64,000 bases of DNA from Endobacterium cereale (GTDB lineage Bacteria > Pseudomonadota > Alphaproteobacteria > Rhizobiales > Rhizobiaceae): NCBI RefSeq assembly GCF_009617585.1, contig NZ_WIXI01000042.1, forward strand, positions 177,145 through 241,144, written 5' to 3'. Under the pieces are notes generated by a model. That model was not told the DNA's origin and searched no databases. It saw nothing but the letters and a program-made list of their open reading frames with translations. How positions within the stretch are numbered: the stretch's first letter is position 1; each line of letters starts with the position of its first letter. The position numbers were made by a program, and so were the translations under genes. Below are positions 57,239-64,000 of the stretch, one piece after another.

Positions 57239-58441
57239 TTACTTCATGTCCTTGCAGTACTGCGCAATGCGGTTGAAGCCTTCCTCCAGCATTTCCATGC
57301 TGGTCGCGTAGGAAATGCGGAAATATGGGCTCATGCCGTAAGCCGCGCCTTGCACTGTCGCGACATGGTGTTCCTCGACCAGGCCCATGACGAAATCGAC
57401 ATCGGTTTCAATCTTGCGACCGCCCTTGGTGGTCTTGCCGATCAGTTCGGACATGTTCGGGAAGACGTAGAATGCGCCTTCAGGTTTGTGGGCGCGCAGG
57501 CCATCGATTTCCGCCAAGCGACCGAGTACGTAATCCCGGCGGGTCTTGTAGATGGACGACCGCTCTTTCAGCAGATCTTGCGGACCGTCGAGCGCGGCAA
57601 CAGCAGCGGCCTGCGTCAACGTCGAGGTTCCGCCGCTGTTCTGGCCATTGACATTGCTGATCGCCGCGATGAGATCTTTCGGTCCGCCGCAGTAGCCCAG
57701 ACGCCAGCCGGTCATGGCATAGGCCTTGGACACGCCGTTCATGGTCAACACGCGGTCGTAAAGACGCGGTTCGACCTCGGCGATCGTGCAGAATTCGAAA
57801 TCGTCATAAACGAGATGCTCGTAGATATCGTCGGTGAGGATCCACACATGCGGATGGCGTAGCATGACTTCGGCGATCGCCGCCATTTCAGCGCGTGAGC
57901 AGGCAGCGCCCGTCGGGTTGTTTGGGAAATTCAGGAAAAGCCACTTGGTGCGCGGCGTGATCGCGGCTTCCAGATCCTCGGCGCGCAGCTTGAAGCCGGC
58001 ATTCTCCGGGCAAGGCACCGAGACCGGCACACCGCCGGCAAATTTCACGATATCCGCATAACTGACCCAGGAAGGCGCCGGAATGACGACTTCATCGCCC
58101 GGATTGCAGGTGGCCAGCACGGCATTGAAGATCACCTGCTTGCCGCCACCGGAAACCACGATCTGGTTCGGATCATAGGTCAGGTTGTTTTCGCGCTTGA
58201 ACTTGCGGATGATGGCGGCTTTCAAGGCCGGGGTACCGTCCATGGTCGGATATTTGGTGTCGCCGGCAAGCGCTGCGGCATGCGCGGCTTCGATCGCATG
58301 GGCAGGCGTCGGAAAGTCCGGTTCGCCGGAGGACAGGCTGACCACCTTGATCCCCTGAGCGGCAAGTTCGCGGGCGCGCTGCGTCATGGCAGCAGAAGCG
58401 GAGACGGAGACGTTTTTCAAACGGTCGGCAGTGGCGGGCAT
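57239..58441 (-). CDS. Class I/II pyridoxal-phosphate aminotransferase (aspartate aminotransferase type)
   Basis: 400 residues, fold type I. The PLP lysine is Lys239 (NGVSKAYAMTGWRLGY); NFPNNPTGA (171-179) and the Arg near the C-terminus (PYFRISYATS) bind cofactor and substrate carboxylate. It matches alphaproteobacterial AatA-type aspartate/prephenate aminotransferases. As last gene of an operon with PxpABC and biotin carboxylase, it may act on glutamate or a related amino acid released there. Confidence 0.92.
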   Translation of the reverse strand: MPATADRLKNVSVSASAAMTQRARELAAQGIKVVSLSSGEPDFPTPAHAIEAAHAAALAGDTKYPTMDGTPALKAAIIRKFKRENNLTYDPNQIVVSGGGKQVIFNAVLATCNPGDEVVIPAPSWVSYADIVKFAGGVPVSVPCPENAGFKLRAEDLEAAITPRTKWLFLNFPNNPTGAACSRAEMAAIAEVMLRHPHVWILTDDIYEHLVYDDFEFCTIAEVEPRLYDRVLTMNGVSKAYAMTGWRLGYCGGPKDLIAAISNVNGQNSGGTSTLTQAAAVAALDGPQDLLKERSSIYKTRRDYVLGRLAEIDGLRAHKPEGAFYVFPNMSELIGKTTKGGRKIETDVDFVMGLVEEHHVATVQGAAYGMSPYFRISYATSMEMLEEGFNRIAQYCKDMK

Positions 58442-58493
58442 GATCTGGTCTTCCAGTTTTGATTGCTAGGTGGAAAAGGAATTTGCGGCGGTT

Positions 58494-59261
58494 TCAGCCG
58501 ACAATCTCCGATGCAGATGCAAGGGTACCGCCGGCGGTCTCTATTTCGCTGCGGACGATCCGTGCAAGTTCGAGCGATCCCGGCGTATCGCTGTGGACGA
58601 GAATAGATCTGGCGGGCATGTTTATGGTCACGCCATCAATGGTCGTGACGGTGCCATCGACAAGGAACTGGCGCACGCGGGCGCGCACGGCCGCTTCCTC
58701 CTTCACCAACGCCCCCGGCAACCCGCGGGCAACGAGACGTCCCTGTGCGTCATAAGCGCGGTCAGCCAGAAACAGCAGCAATGTATCGAGCGAGGCGCGT
58801 CTGGCGGCCGCTTCGATCTCGCTGCCCGGCATGGCGAAGATGATCAATTCGGGATCGACGGTGCGGATCGCGTCCATCATCAGATCGGCCAGCCTGGGGT
58901 CGCGGTTGACCATGTTGCCCATGGCCGCGTGAAAGCTGAAATGGGCGACGCGCTGGCCTTCGCTGGCGGCAATCGCCTTCAGCGCCCCCAGTTGATAGAG
59001 CATCTGCTGACGCAGTTCATCGTTCGAATAGGGAATTTCGCGACGACCGAAACCGGCGCGGTCCGGCAGACCGGGATGCGCACCGATACCAACGCCGTTC
59101 GCCTTTGCCAGACGCACCATGCGCGTCATCGTATCGGGATCGCCGCCATGAAAACCACAGGCGATATTGGCGGAAGTGACGACGTTCATCATCGCTTCGT
59201 CATCGCACAGGCTGTAAGGGCCGAACCCCTCGCCCATGTCGGAATTCAGATCGATCTTCAT
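58494..59261 (-). CDS. pxpA: 5-oxoprolinase subunit A (LamB/YcsF family)
   Basis: 255 residues of the LamB/YcsF family: IDLNSDMGEGFG at the start, TSANIACGFHGGDPDTM, GIGAHPGLPDRAGFGRRE and the C-terminal SILVHSDTPGSLELARIV. PxpA with PxpB and PxpC forms an ATP-dependent 5-oxoprolinase that opens 5-oxo-L-proline to glutamate. The ATG at 59261 follows GGAGGAAGGA; 13 codons upstream in frame are rejected. It lies 11 bases after the pxpC stop. Confidence 0.92.
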   Translation of the reverse strand: MKIDLNSDMGEGFGPYSLCDDEAMMNVVTSANIACGFHGGDPDTMTRMVRLAKANGVGIGAHPGLPDRAGFGRREIPYSNDELRQQMLYQLGALKAIAASEGQRVAHFSFHAAMGNMVNRDPRLADLMMDAIRTVDPELIIFAMPGSEIEAAARRASLDTLLLFLADRAYDAQGRLVARGLPGALVKEEAAVRARVRQFLVDGTVTTIDGVTINMPARSILVHSDTPGSLELARIVRSEIETAGGTLASASEIVG

Positions 59262-59272
59262 TCCTTCCTCCC

Positions 59273-60268
59273 TCAACTCATTGCCTGCAATGCGCCGCAA
59301 ACCATGCGCGATGTCAGGCGGACATCCTCGACAAAACCGGTCACGGCCTTCTCGACCTCGGCTGCCTGAGCATGCGTCACGCGAACGAAGCGCAGACGAC
59401 TGCCGATACGCGCCTGACCGAGCCGCCAGAGATCGGCCTCGATGACACCGGCAATCTTGGGATAACCGCCAGCCGTATTGGCATCGGCCATCTGGATGAT
59501 CGGCTCGCCGCTGGGCGGCACCTGCACGACACCGGACACCACACCGTGCGAACGCATCTCGACAGGTGTCGTCGGCTTGATCGGATCACCCATCAGGCGA
59601 TAACCGGTTCGGTCGCTCTGGGTGGAGATCTTCCAGGTCTGCGACCAGAAACGCTCGGCGTCGGCGCCGAAAAGAGCATGTTCTCCCGCCGGAATGGCGC
59701 GGACAAGAAGTACACCATCCTGCGGAGCGGGATAAACCTCGGCAAGCGCATAGGTCGGATCGACGACAGAGAGGCCCGCCGCTGGAAGGTTCAGGGGATT
59801 GGAAACCTCGCCAAGCTGCAGGGTGTCACCTGTCATCAGATGACGTCCCTCTCTGCCGCCGAATGCACCGCGAAGCGATGTGCTACGCGAACCCATGACC
59901 GGCGCCACATCGATACCGCCGGTTATGCAGATATAGGCGCGTGTACCGACGCGCGGCTGGCCAAGCTCCAACACCTGCCCGGCCTCCACCGAGAGCGCAC
60001 AACACGGCTGGATGGTTCGCCCGCCGATCGAAGCGCCGCAATCGGCCCCCGTCACGGCAAAAGCCGTCGCTTTCGAAAACCGGAGCTTGAACGGATAGGT
60101 CTGAATTTCCAACGCGGCCGCGCCGGATTCGTTACCAAGCAGGCTGTTACCGATCTTGAGTGCCAATGGGTCCATGGCGCCGCTGGTGGTCACGCCGATA
60201 TTGCGAAAGCCGGGTCGGCCAAGGTCCTGCACCGTGTTGAACGGCCCTGTCTGGATGATCTCTATCAT
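59273..60268 (-). CDS. pxpC: 5-oxoprolinase subunit C (KipA / biotin-dependent carboxyltransferase family)
   Basis: 331 residues matching the KipA/AHS2 domain: GPFNTVQDLGRPGFRNIGV, SGAMDPLALKIGN, ALEIQTYPFKLRF, GYLRVKG-type region replaced by RAYICITGGIDVAPVMGSRST, SDRTGYRLMG and QMADANTAGGYPKIAGV. It pairs with PxpB in the phosphotransfer part of 5-oxoprolinase; the same domain occurs in urea carboxylase. Overlaps pxpB by four bases. Confidence 0.92.
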   Translation of the reverse strand: MIEIIQTGPFNTVQDLGRPGFRNIGVTTSGAMDPLALKIGNSLLGNESGAAALEIQTYPFKLRFSKATAFAVTGADCGASIGGRTIQPCCALSVEAGQVLELGQPRVGTRAYICITGGIDVAPVMGSRSTSLRGAFGGREGRHLMTGDTLQLGEVSNPLNLPAAGLSVVDPTYALAEVYPAPQDGVLLVRAIPAGEHALFGADAERFWSQTWKISTQSDRTGYRLMGDPIKPTTPVEMRSHGVVSGVVQVPPSGEPIIQMADANTAGGYPKIAGVIEADLWRLGQARIGSRLRFVRVTHAQAAEVEKAVTGFVEDVRLTSRMVCGALQAMS

Positions 60269-60972
60269 AGCTCTATGCTCGCTGGCACGAAACGCACCGT
60301 ATCGCCCGGCGCCATGACGGCAGGCATGGACGACATCGGATCGAACATCTGCAATTCGGCAAAACCGATCGAATTCCAGCCATTGGGCCCGGTCAAGACC
60401 GCGACGCCGGTCTGCATGCCGCCGATGGTGACACAGCCTCTGGCCATGTTGAGCGACGGGACAGTCTTGCGCGGCATGTAGATGCGCGGATCAAGGCCAT
60501 GGAGGTAGCCGAAACCAGGCGCACTGCCGAGTGCGAATACCCGATAGGTGCCTTCGTAATGAATACGGACGACCTCACGGTCTGACAGGCCTGAGCGATC
60601 GCAAAGTGCGGCAAGATCGGTGGCGTGATCGCCGCCATATGTCACGGCAATCTCAATCCTTCGGCCGGTGAGATCGATGCTTTCGGCCTGTTCCCAAGCC
60701 TCCAGTAGGCGCGAGGCCAAGGCTTCCGGATCTTCGGCTGTCTGTTTCAACACGATAAGAAGATTGGTCATGCCGGGCACGATTTCGAGCGTCTCGCTCC
60801 ACAGTTCCACCGCACGGGACAGAGCCCAGATCCGTCGTTGCGAAGCGAGGTCGAAGGCGCCGGTCGCTTCGAGAAGAAAGGCACGCGAACCGATAGGGGA
60901 AACACGAGCGCCATTGCGGTCGAGCACAAGCGATTCGACGGGAGCGGCGATTTTGGCGGCTGAGGCACTCAT
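60265..60972 (-). CDS. pxpB: 5-oxoprolinase subunit B (KipI / AHS1 family)
   Basis: 235 residues with the KipI/AHS1 pattern: VSPIGSRAFLLEATG, EIVPGMTNLLIVLKQ, IEIAVTYGGDHATDLAALC, SAPGFGYLHGLDPRIYMPRK and VTIGGMQTGVAVLTGPNGWNSIG. In B. subtilis the homologue KipI was first known as a kinase inhibitor, but its core role is as 5-oxoprolinase partner of PxpC. Start and stop both overlap neighbours by four bases. Confidence 0.92.
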   Translation of the reverse strand: MSASAAKIAAPVESLVLDRNGARVSPIGSRAFLLEATGAFDLASQRRIWALSRAVELWSETLEIVPGMTNLLIVLKQTAEDPEALASRLLEAWEQAESIDLTGRRIEIAVTYGGDHATDLAALCDRSGLSDREVVRIHYEGTYRVFALGSAPGFGYLHGLDPRIYMPRKTVPSLNMARGCVTIGGMQTGVAVLTGPNGWNSIGFAELQMFDPMSSMPAVMAPGDTVRFVPASIEL

Positions 60973-61382
60973 GCTTCTGGCTCGACTTCTGCAATCGGAT
61001 CGCCGAAACCGACGACCGTTCCGGTTTCAACGAGATGGCGACGCAGGCGTTGCGACGGCCCTGCCGCCACCGGTAGCAGGATCGGGCCGACCTGCAGGAG
61101 GCCGATCATATCGCTTGCCGCCGATGTCGCGGGTCCACTGGTGCGGGACAGATCAGTCGGCCAGAACACGCCAGCCATCGGCGCCTTGACGACCACGAGT
61201 ACGCCCTCAGCATCCGTTCGGCGGGCGAGCAACTGGCGCACAGCAGCATTGGCAGATCCCGAAAGGCGGATCAGCAGGCTCTGGTCGGGCCGGGTGATTT
61301 CAATTCCGTCGACGCCGGCGGCTTCAAGCGCTGCAGTCAATCGTTCGACGATGGCGGGATCGCTGAAATCCGGTTTACTCAT
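60969..61382 (-). CDS. Biotin-carrier-like protein lacking the biotinylation lysine
   Basis: 137 residues. The layout imitates BCCP: an N-terminal helix, a Pro-free middle, and a C-terminal segment beginning VVVKAPMAGVFWPT and ending LVETGTVVGFGDPIAEVEPEA, as in the barrel-sandwich domain. But where carriers have Glu-Ala-Met-Lys-Met, this protein reads ILLPVAAGPSQRL, with no Lys. It therefore cannot be biotinylated at the usual place and may be a scaffold or regulatory subunit. The ATG at 61382 overlaps the biotin carboxylase stop; it precedes pxpB by overlap too. Confidence 0.8.
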   Translation of the reverse strand: MSKPDFSDPAIVERLTAALEAAGVDGIEITRPDQSLLIRLSGSANAAVRQLLARRTDAEGVLVVVKAPMAGVFWPTDLSRTSGPATSAASDMIGLLQVGPILLPVAAGPSQRLRRHLVETGTVVGFGDPIAEVEPEA

Positions 61383-62749
61383 GCTGCCCCCTGCGTCGTC
61401 AACCATTTTTCCAGATAATGGATATCCGTTTCACCTTCGGCGAAGGCAGCATCTTCGAAGAGTTCGCGTAGCAGCGGCAGATTGGTGGCAATGCCTTCCA
61501 GCTTGAAGGACGCCAAAGCCGCCCTCATACGCCGCATGGCATCGGACCGGTCGTGACCATGCACGATCAGCTTGGCGATCAGGGAGTCGTAATAGGGCGA
61601 CACCTTGTAACCGGCTTCCACATGGGTATCGACACGAACGCCCTCGCCAACCGGCAATTCAAGCGCAGTGATGACGCCTGCCTGCGGCATGAAGGTCGCG
61701 GGGTCTTCAGCATTGATGCGGCATTCGATCGCATGGCCCGTGCAGGCAACGTCGCCCTGCCCCATCGACAACGCCTCGCCCTGTGCGACGCGCAATTGCT
61801 GCTGGACGATATCAACGCCGCTGGTTTCTTCGGTGACCGGATGTTCCACCTGCAGACGGGTATTCATCTCGATGAAGTAGAAAGCGCCGTCTTCATAGAG
61901 GAATTCAAACGTTCCGACGCCACGATATCCGATCTGTTTACAAGCCTTGACGCAAGCAGCGCCGACCGGGCCGATCAGTGCATCGGAAATGCCGGGAGCC
62001 GGCGCCTCTTCGACCACCTTCTGATGGCGGCGCTGCATCGAGCAGTCACGATGACCAAGCCAGACAGCGTTGCTATGCGTGTCGCAGAGAACCTGAATTT
62101 CGATATGGCGCGGATGCTGAAGGAACTTTTCCATGTAGAGCGCGGGTGTACCGAAAGCCTTGCGCGCTTCTTCGCGCGTCAGTGACACCGCCTCCAGAAG
62201 CTCCCCCTCATGCAGCACGACGCGCATGCCGCGTCCGCCACCGCCGCCGGCTGCCTTGACGATAACGGGGTAACCTATGTCGGCAGCAACCGTTCGGATT
62301 GCCGAGGGTTCCGACGGCAGTTCGGTATCAGGGCCCGGCACGCAAGGCACACCAGCAGCCACCATGGCGCTCTTGGCGGCAATTTTGTCACCCATTGTGG
62401 CAATGGCGCCGGCATCAGGGCCAATAAAGATCAGGCCCGCCTCCTCCACGGCCGCCGAGAAGCGGCTGTTTTCGGAAAGAAATCCATAACCCGGATGAAC
62501 GGCACCTGCACGAGTAAGGCGCGCCGCCAGCAGGATCGCATTGTGGTTCAGATAGCTTTTCGAGACAGTAGACGGTCCGATGCAGATCGATTGATCCGCG
62601 CTTCTTGCATAGGCCGCATCCCTATCCGCCTCCGAACAGACGACAACGGCCTTCAATCCCATTTCGTGGCAGGCACGGACAACGCGCAAGGCGATTTCAC
62701 CGCGATTGGCAATCAGGACCGTATCGAAACGTTGCTGTGAGACCATCAC
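61379..62749 (-). CDS. Biotin carboxylase (AccC family)
   Basis: 456 residues, the length of AccC. N-terminal LIANRGEIALRVVRACHEMG, GAVHPGYGFLSEN, the ATP-grasp glycine loop KAAGGGGGRGMRVV, RDCSMQRRHQKVVEEAPAP, and the active-site EMNTRLQVEHPVTE are intact. It carboxylates biotin on a carrier protein using bicarbonate and ATP. It is a second, pathway-dedicated copy in the PxpABC operon and not in a normal accBC pair; the biotinylated carrier gene overlaps it upstream. Confidence 0.93.
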   Translation of the reverse strand: MMVSQQRFDTVLIANRGEIALRVVRACHEMGLKAVVVCSEADRDAAYARSADQSICIGPSTVSKSYLNHNAILLAARLTRAGAVHPGYGFLSENSRFSAAVEEAGLIFIGPDAGAIATMGDKIAAKSAMVAAGVPCVPGPDTELPSEPSAIRTVAADIGYPVIVKAAGGGGGRGMRVVLHEGELLEAVSLTREEARKAFGTPALYMEKFLQHPRHIEIQVLCDTHSNAVWLGHRDCSMQRRHQKVVEEAPAPGISDALIGPVGAACVKACKQIGYRGVGTFEFLYEDGAFYFIEMNTRLQVEHPVTEETSGVDIVQQQLRVAQGEALSMGQGDVACTGHAIECRINAEDPATFMPQAGVITALELPVGEGVRVDTHVEAGYKVSPYYDSLIAKLIVHGHDRSDAMRRMRAALASFKLEGIATNLPLLRELFEDAAFAEGETDIHYLEKWLTTQGAA

Positions 62750-63180
62750 GCTATCTCCGCCAGCACGTCGCCAACCTCGACCTCCGCACCATTCACATCC
62801 GCCAGGCGGGTGATCTTGCCGGCGCGCGGCGCAGCGATCTTGTTGAACACCTTCATCGCCTCAATGATGAAAAGCGTCTGCCCCTCGTCTACAGCGTCAC
62901 CAACCGATACGAAGGGCGGATCGTCGGGCGCCGGGGCGATATGAAGCACGCCAAAAATCGGCGCGGAAACCGTGGTTCCGCTCCTCTGCCGTCCCGCGGC
63001 AACACTCGTTGCCGGTACGTCTGCAGCGGACGGCGCGGCTGTCACATCGGAAGACAAGGGGAGATCAGACGATCTGTCGCGGAAGATGCGGACGGTCGTG
63101 CCCTTCTCGGTGACAGTCAACTCGGCGACATTGGATCGACCGACAAAGTCTATCAGTTTTTCTATTTTTGAGAGATCCAT
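62746..63180 (-). CDS. Biotin carboxyl carrier protein (AccB family)
   Basis: 144 residues. The N-terminal MDLSKIEKLIDFVGRSNVAELTVTEKG is the AccB start; an Ala/Ser-rich linker (about 40-65) leads to the biotinyl domain with the standard acceptor Lys110 in IIEAMKVFNKIAAP. It carries CO2 from the biotin carboxylase to an unidentified acceptor enzyme. It is first in the leftward operon. The ATG at 63180 fits the family; upstream in-frame codons to 63246 are rejected. Confidence 0.93.
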   Translation of the reverse strand: MDLSKIEKLIDFVGRSNVAELTVTEKGTTVRIFRDRSSDLPLSSDVTAAPSAADVPATSVAAGRQRSGTTVSAPIFGVLHIAPAPDDPPFVSVGDAVDEGQTLFIIEAMKVFNKIAAPRAGKITRLADVNGAEVEVGDVLAEIA

Positions 63181-63344
63181 TCCCCGGTCCACTGATGAGC
63201 TAGGCGCATGACGTCGCAGAGATCGTGCGGCGACGATCGCTGTCATTGTCGTAACATAGGCAGTGGATTGATGGGGTCAGACGAAGTTTCAATGGACGGG
63301 GCGTTCCCGTCAGCAACCATTTCGGAAAGCGTGGAAAACCCGAC

Positions 63345-63368
63345 TGCCGCGAGAGAGGTCTCGCGGCA
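63345..63368 (-). terminator. Stem-loop downstream of the ETF-QO gene remnant
   Basis: TGCCGCGAGA (63345-63354) pairs perfectly over 10 bp with TCTCGCGGCA (63359-63368). Read leftward it follows the ETF-QO stop at 63397-63399 and precedes a short T4 stretch. The remaining bases 63181-63344 should hold the promoter of the BCCP operon. Confidence 0.6.
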
Positions 63369-63396
63369 TGACCATCGATGCTTTGGGTCCGGAACG

Positions 63397-64000
63397 TTAC
63401 ATATTCTGATAAACCGGGCCTTCGGCCCCCTGCGGCGGGACCCAGTTGATGTTCTGGTTGGGGTCCTTGATGTCGCAGGTCTTGCAGTGCACGCAGTTCT
63501 GCGCGATTCTTCACCTGAAGATGAACCGGCTGGTCTTCCTCATGATTGGTGTTGGACAAAAACACCGAGGACAGGCGATCGAAGGTCAGCACACCATCCG
63601 GCTTCGGATACTCGATCTTCTTATGCAGTTTTGCAGGCTCCAGGCTTTGCGCATCCGTCTTGCCGTGTTTCAGCGTGCCGAAGAAGGAGAAGCCCAAAAG
63701 CTGGTTGGTCCACATGTCGAGGCCACCGAGCGACACACCCAGCACCGTGCCGAGCTTCGACCATAGCGGTTTGACGTTGCGCACGCTCTTCAAATCCTTG
63801 CCGATCGGGCCGTCGCGCCATTCGTTCTCGATCTCAACCACTTCATCATTGGCGCGGCCGGCCGCGATTGCCTCGGCCAGCTTGTCGGCCGCCAGCATGC
63901 CCGACAGCACGGCGTTGTGGCTGCCCTTGATGCGCGGCACATTGACGAGACCGGCGGAACAGCCGATCAGCGCGCCGCCCGGAAACGTCAGTTTCGGAAC
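63397..64000 (-). pseudogene. Electron transfer flavoprotein-ubiquinone oxidoreductase, damaged, 5' part beyond window
   Basis: From the right edge leftward the frame matches the C-terminal half of ETF-QO: IKGSHNAVLSGMLAADKLAEA, WRDGPIGKDLKSVRNVKPLWSK, LGGLDMWTNQLLGFSFFGTLKHGKTD, then [18 protein letters not shown] up to about 63509. There the frame is lost; the family C-terminus [24 protein letters not shown] ends at the TAA at 63397 but in another frame. About 45 family residues between these points, including the segment with the first cysteine of the 4Fe-4S cluster (usually TRYCPAGVYE), are missing. A functional enzyme is not expected. Confidence 0.82.

Overview
The window is about 60% GC and reads as a catabolic and transport-rich accessory region of an alphaproteobacterium, most likely a member of the Rhizobiaceae (Agrobacterium/Rhizobium group). 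This rests on gene types and arrangement only: sugar ABC operons with a DUF2291 lipoprotein, several LysR/LacI/DeoR-controlled catabolic islands, a FecI/FecR siderophore locus, eptA-dgkA with its own two-component system, and idonate/gluconate genes. No rRNA, tRNA, CRISPR array or intact insertion sequence was seen. Both edges cut a gene: a transketolase subunit on the left and a damaged ETF-ubiquinone oxidoreductase gene on the right.

Layout. 1-7.2 kb: a divergent sugar locus. Leftward are a TIM-barrel sugar isomerase and a split transketolase subunit A; rightward are a periplasmic sugar-binding protein, DUF2291 lipoprotein, double ATPase, permease and DeoR regulator. The combination matches a D-apiose isomerase/transketolase pathway (inference). 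7.2-8.3 kb: one small exported protein and a candidate small ORF. 8.3-11.5 kb: a 1075-residue autotransporter with a strong terminator. 11.7-14 kb: a membrane hybrid histidine kinase convergent with a LuxR-type response regulator. 14.1-21.1 kb: FecI sigma, FecR anti-sigma, TonB-dependent receptor, FhuD-like binding protein and double FhuB permease, without an ATPase gene. 21.2-22.9 kb: a YdeI-family pseudogene and a membrane metallophosphoesterase. 23-25.6 kb: tautomerase, nitroreductase and SDR, divergent from a LysR gene. 26.2-30.5 kb: eptA, dgkA, response regulator and sensor kinase, a lipid A modification module. 30.7 kb: a cold-shock protein, followed by an almost 1-kb AT-richer gap. 31.9-36.3 kb: an MscS-type channel and a BetT-type BCCT transporter.

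36.5-44.1 kb: LysR, then a TRAP transporter operon running into DUF2848, amidase, DUF1445 and AllA-like genes, which looks like a complete uptake-plus-degradation operon for an unidentified amide, imide or ureido compound. 44.3 kb: a TRAP binding-protein remnant. 45-47 kb: two nucleotide-sugar epimerase/dehydratase genes. 47.3-51.2 kb: an L-idonate/ketogluconate locus (LacI regulator, IdnD-like, 2-hydroxyacid dehydrogenase, IdnO-like) with a perfect GntR-type palindrome in the divergent promoter. 51.4-56.1 kb: a leftward operon of SDR, polar amino acid ABC transporter and RraA-like protein. 56.3 kb: LysR. 57.2-63.2 kb: a leftward operon of BCCP, biotin carboxylase, a BCCP-like protein without a biotin site, PxpB, PxpC, PxpA and an aminotransferase. 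63.4-64 kb: a broken ETF-QO gene.

How the genes work together: each transport operon carries its own regulator and catabolic enzymes. Three of the operons have a stem-loop immediately downstream of the binding-protein gene, which would let that protein be made in excess over the membrane components. The two most unusual parts are the TRAP-DUF2848-amidase-DUF1445-AllA operon and the 5-oxoprolinase/biotin-carboxylase operon with a degenerate carrier. They may be metabolically connected, because DUF1445 proteins and PxpABC both act around 5-oxoproline.
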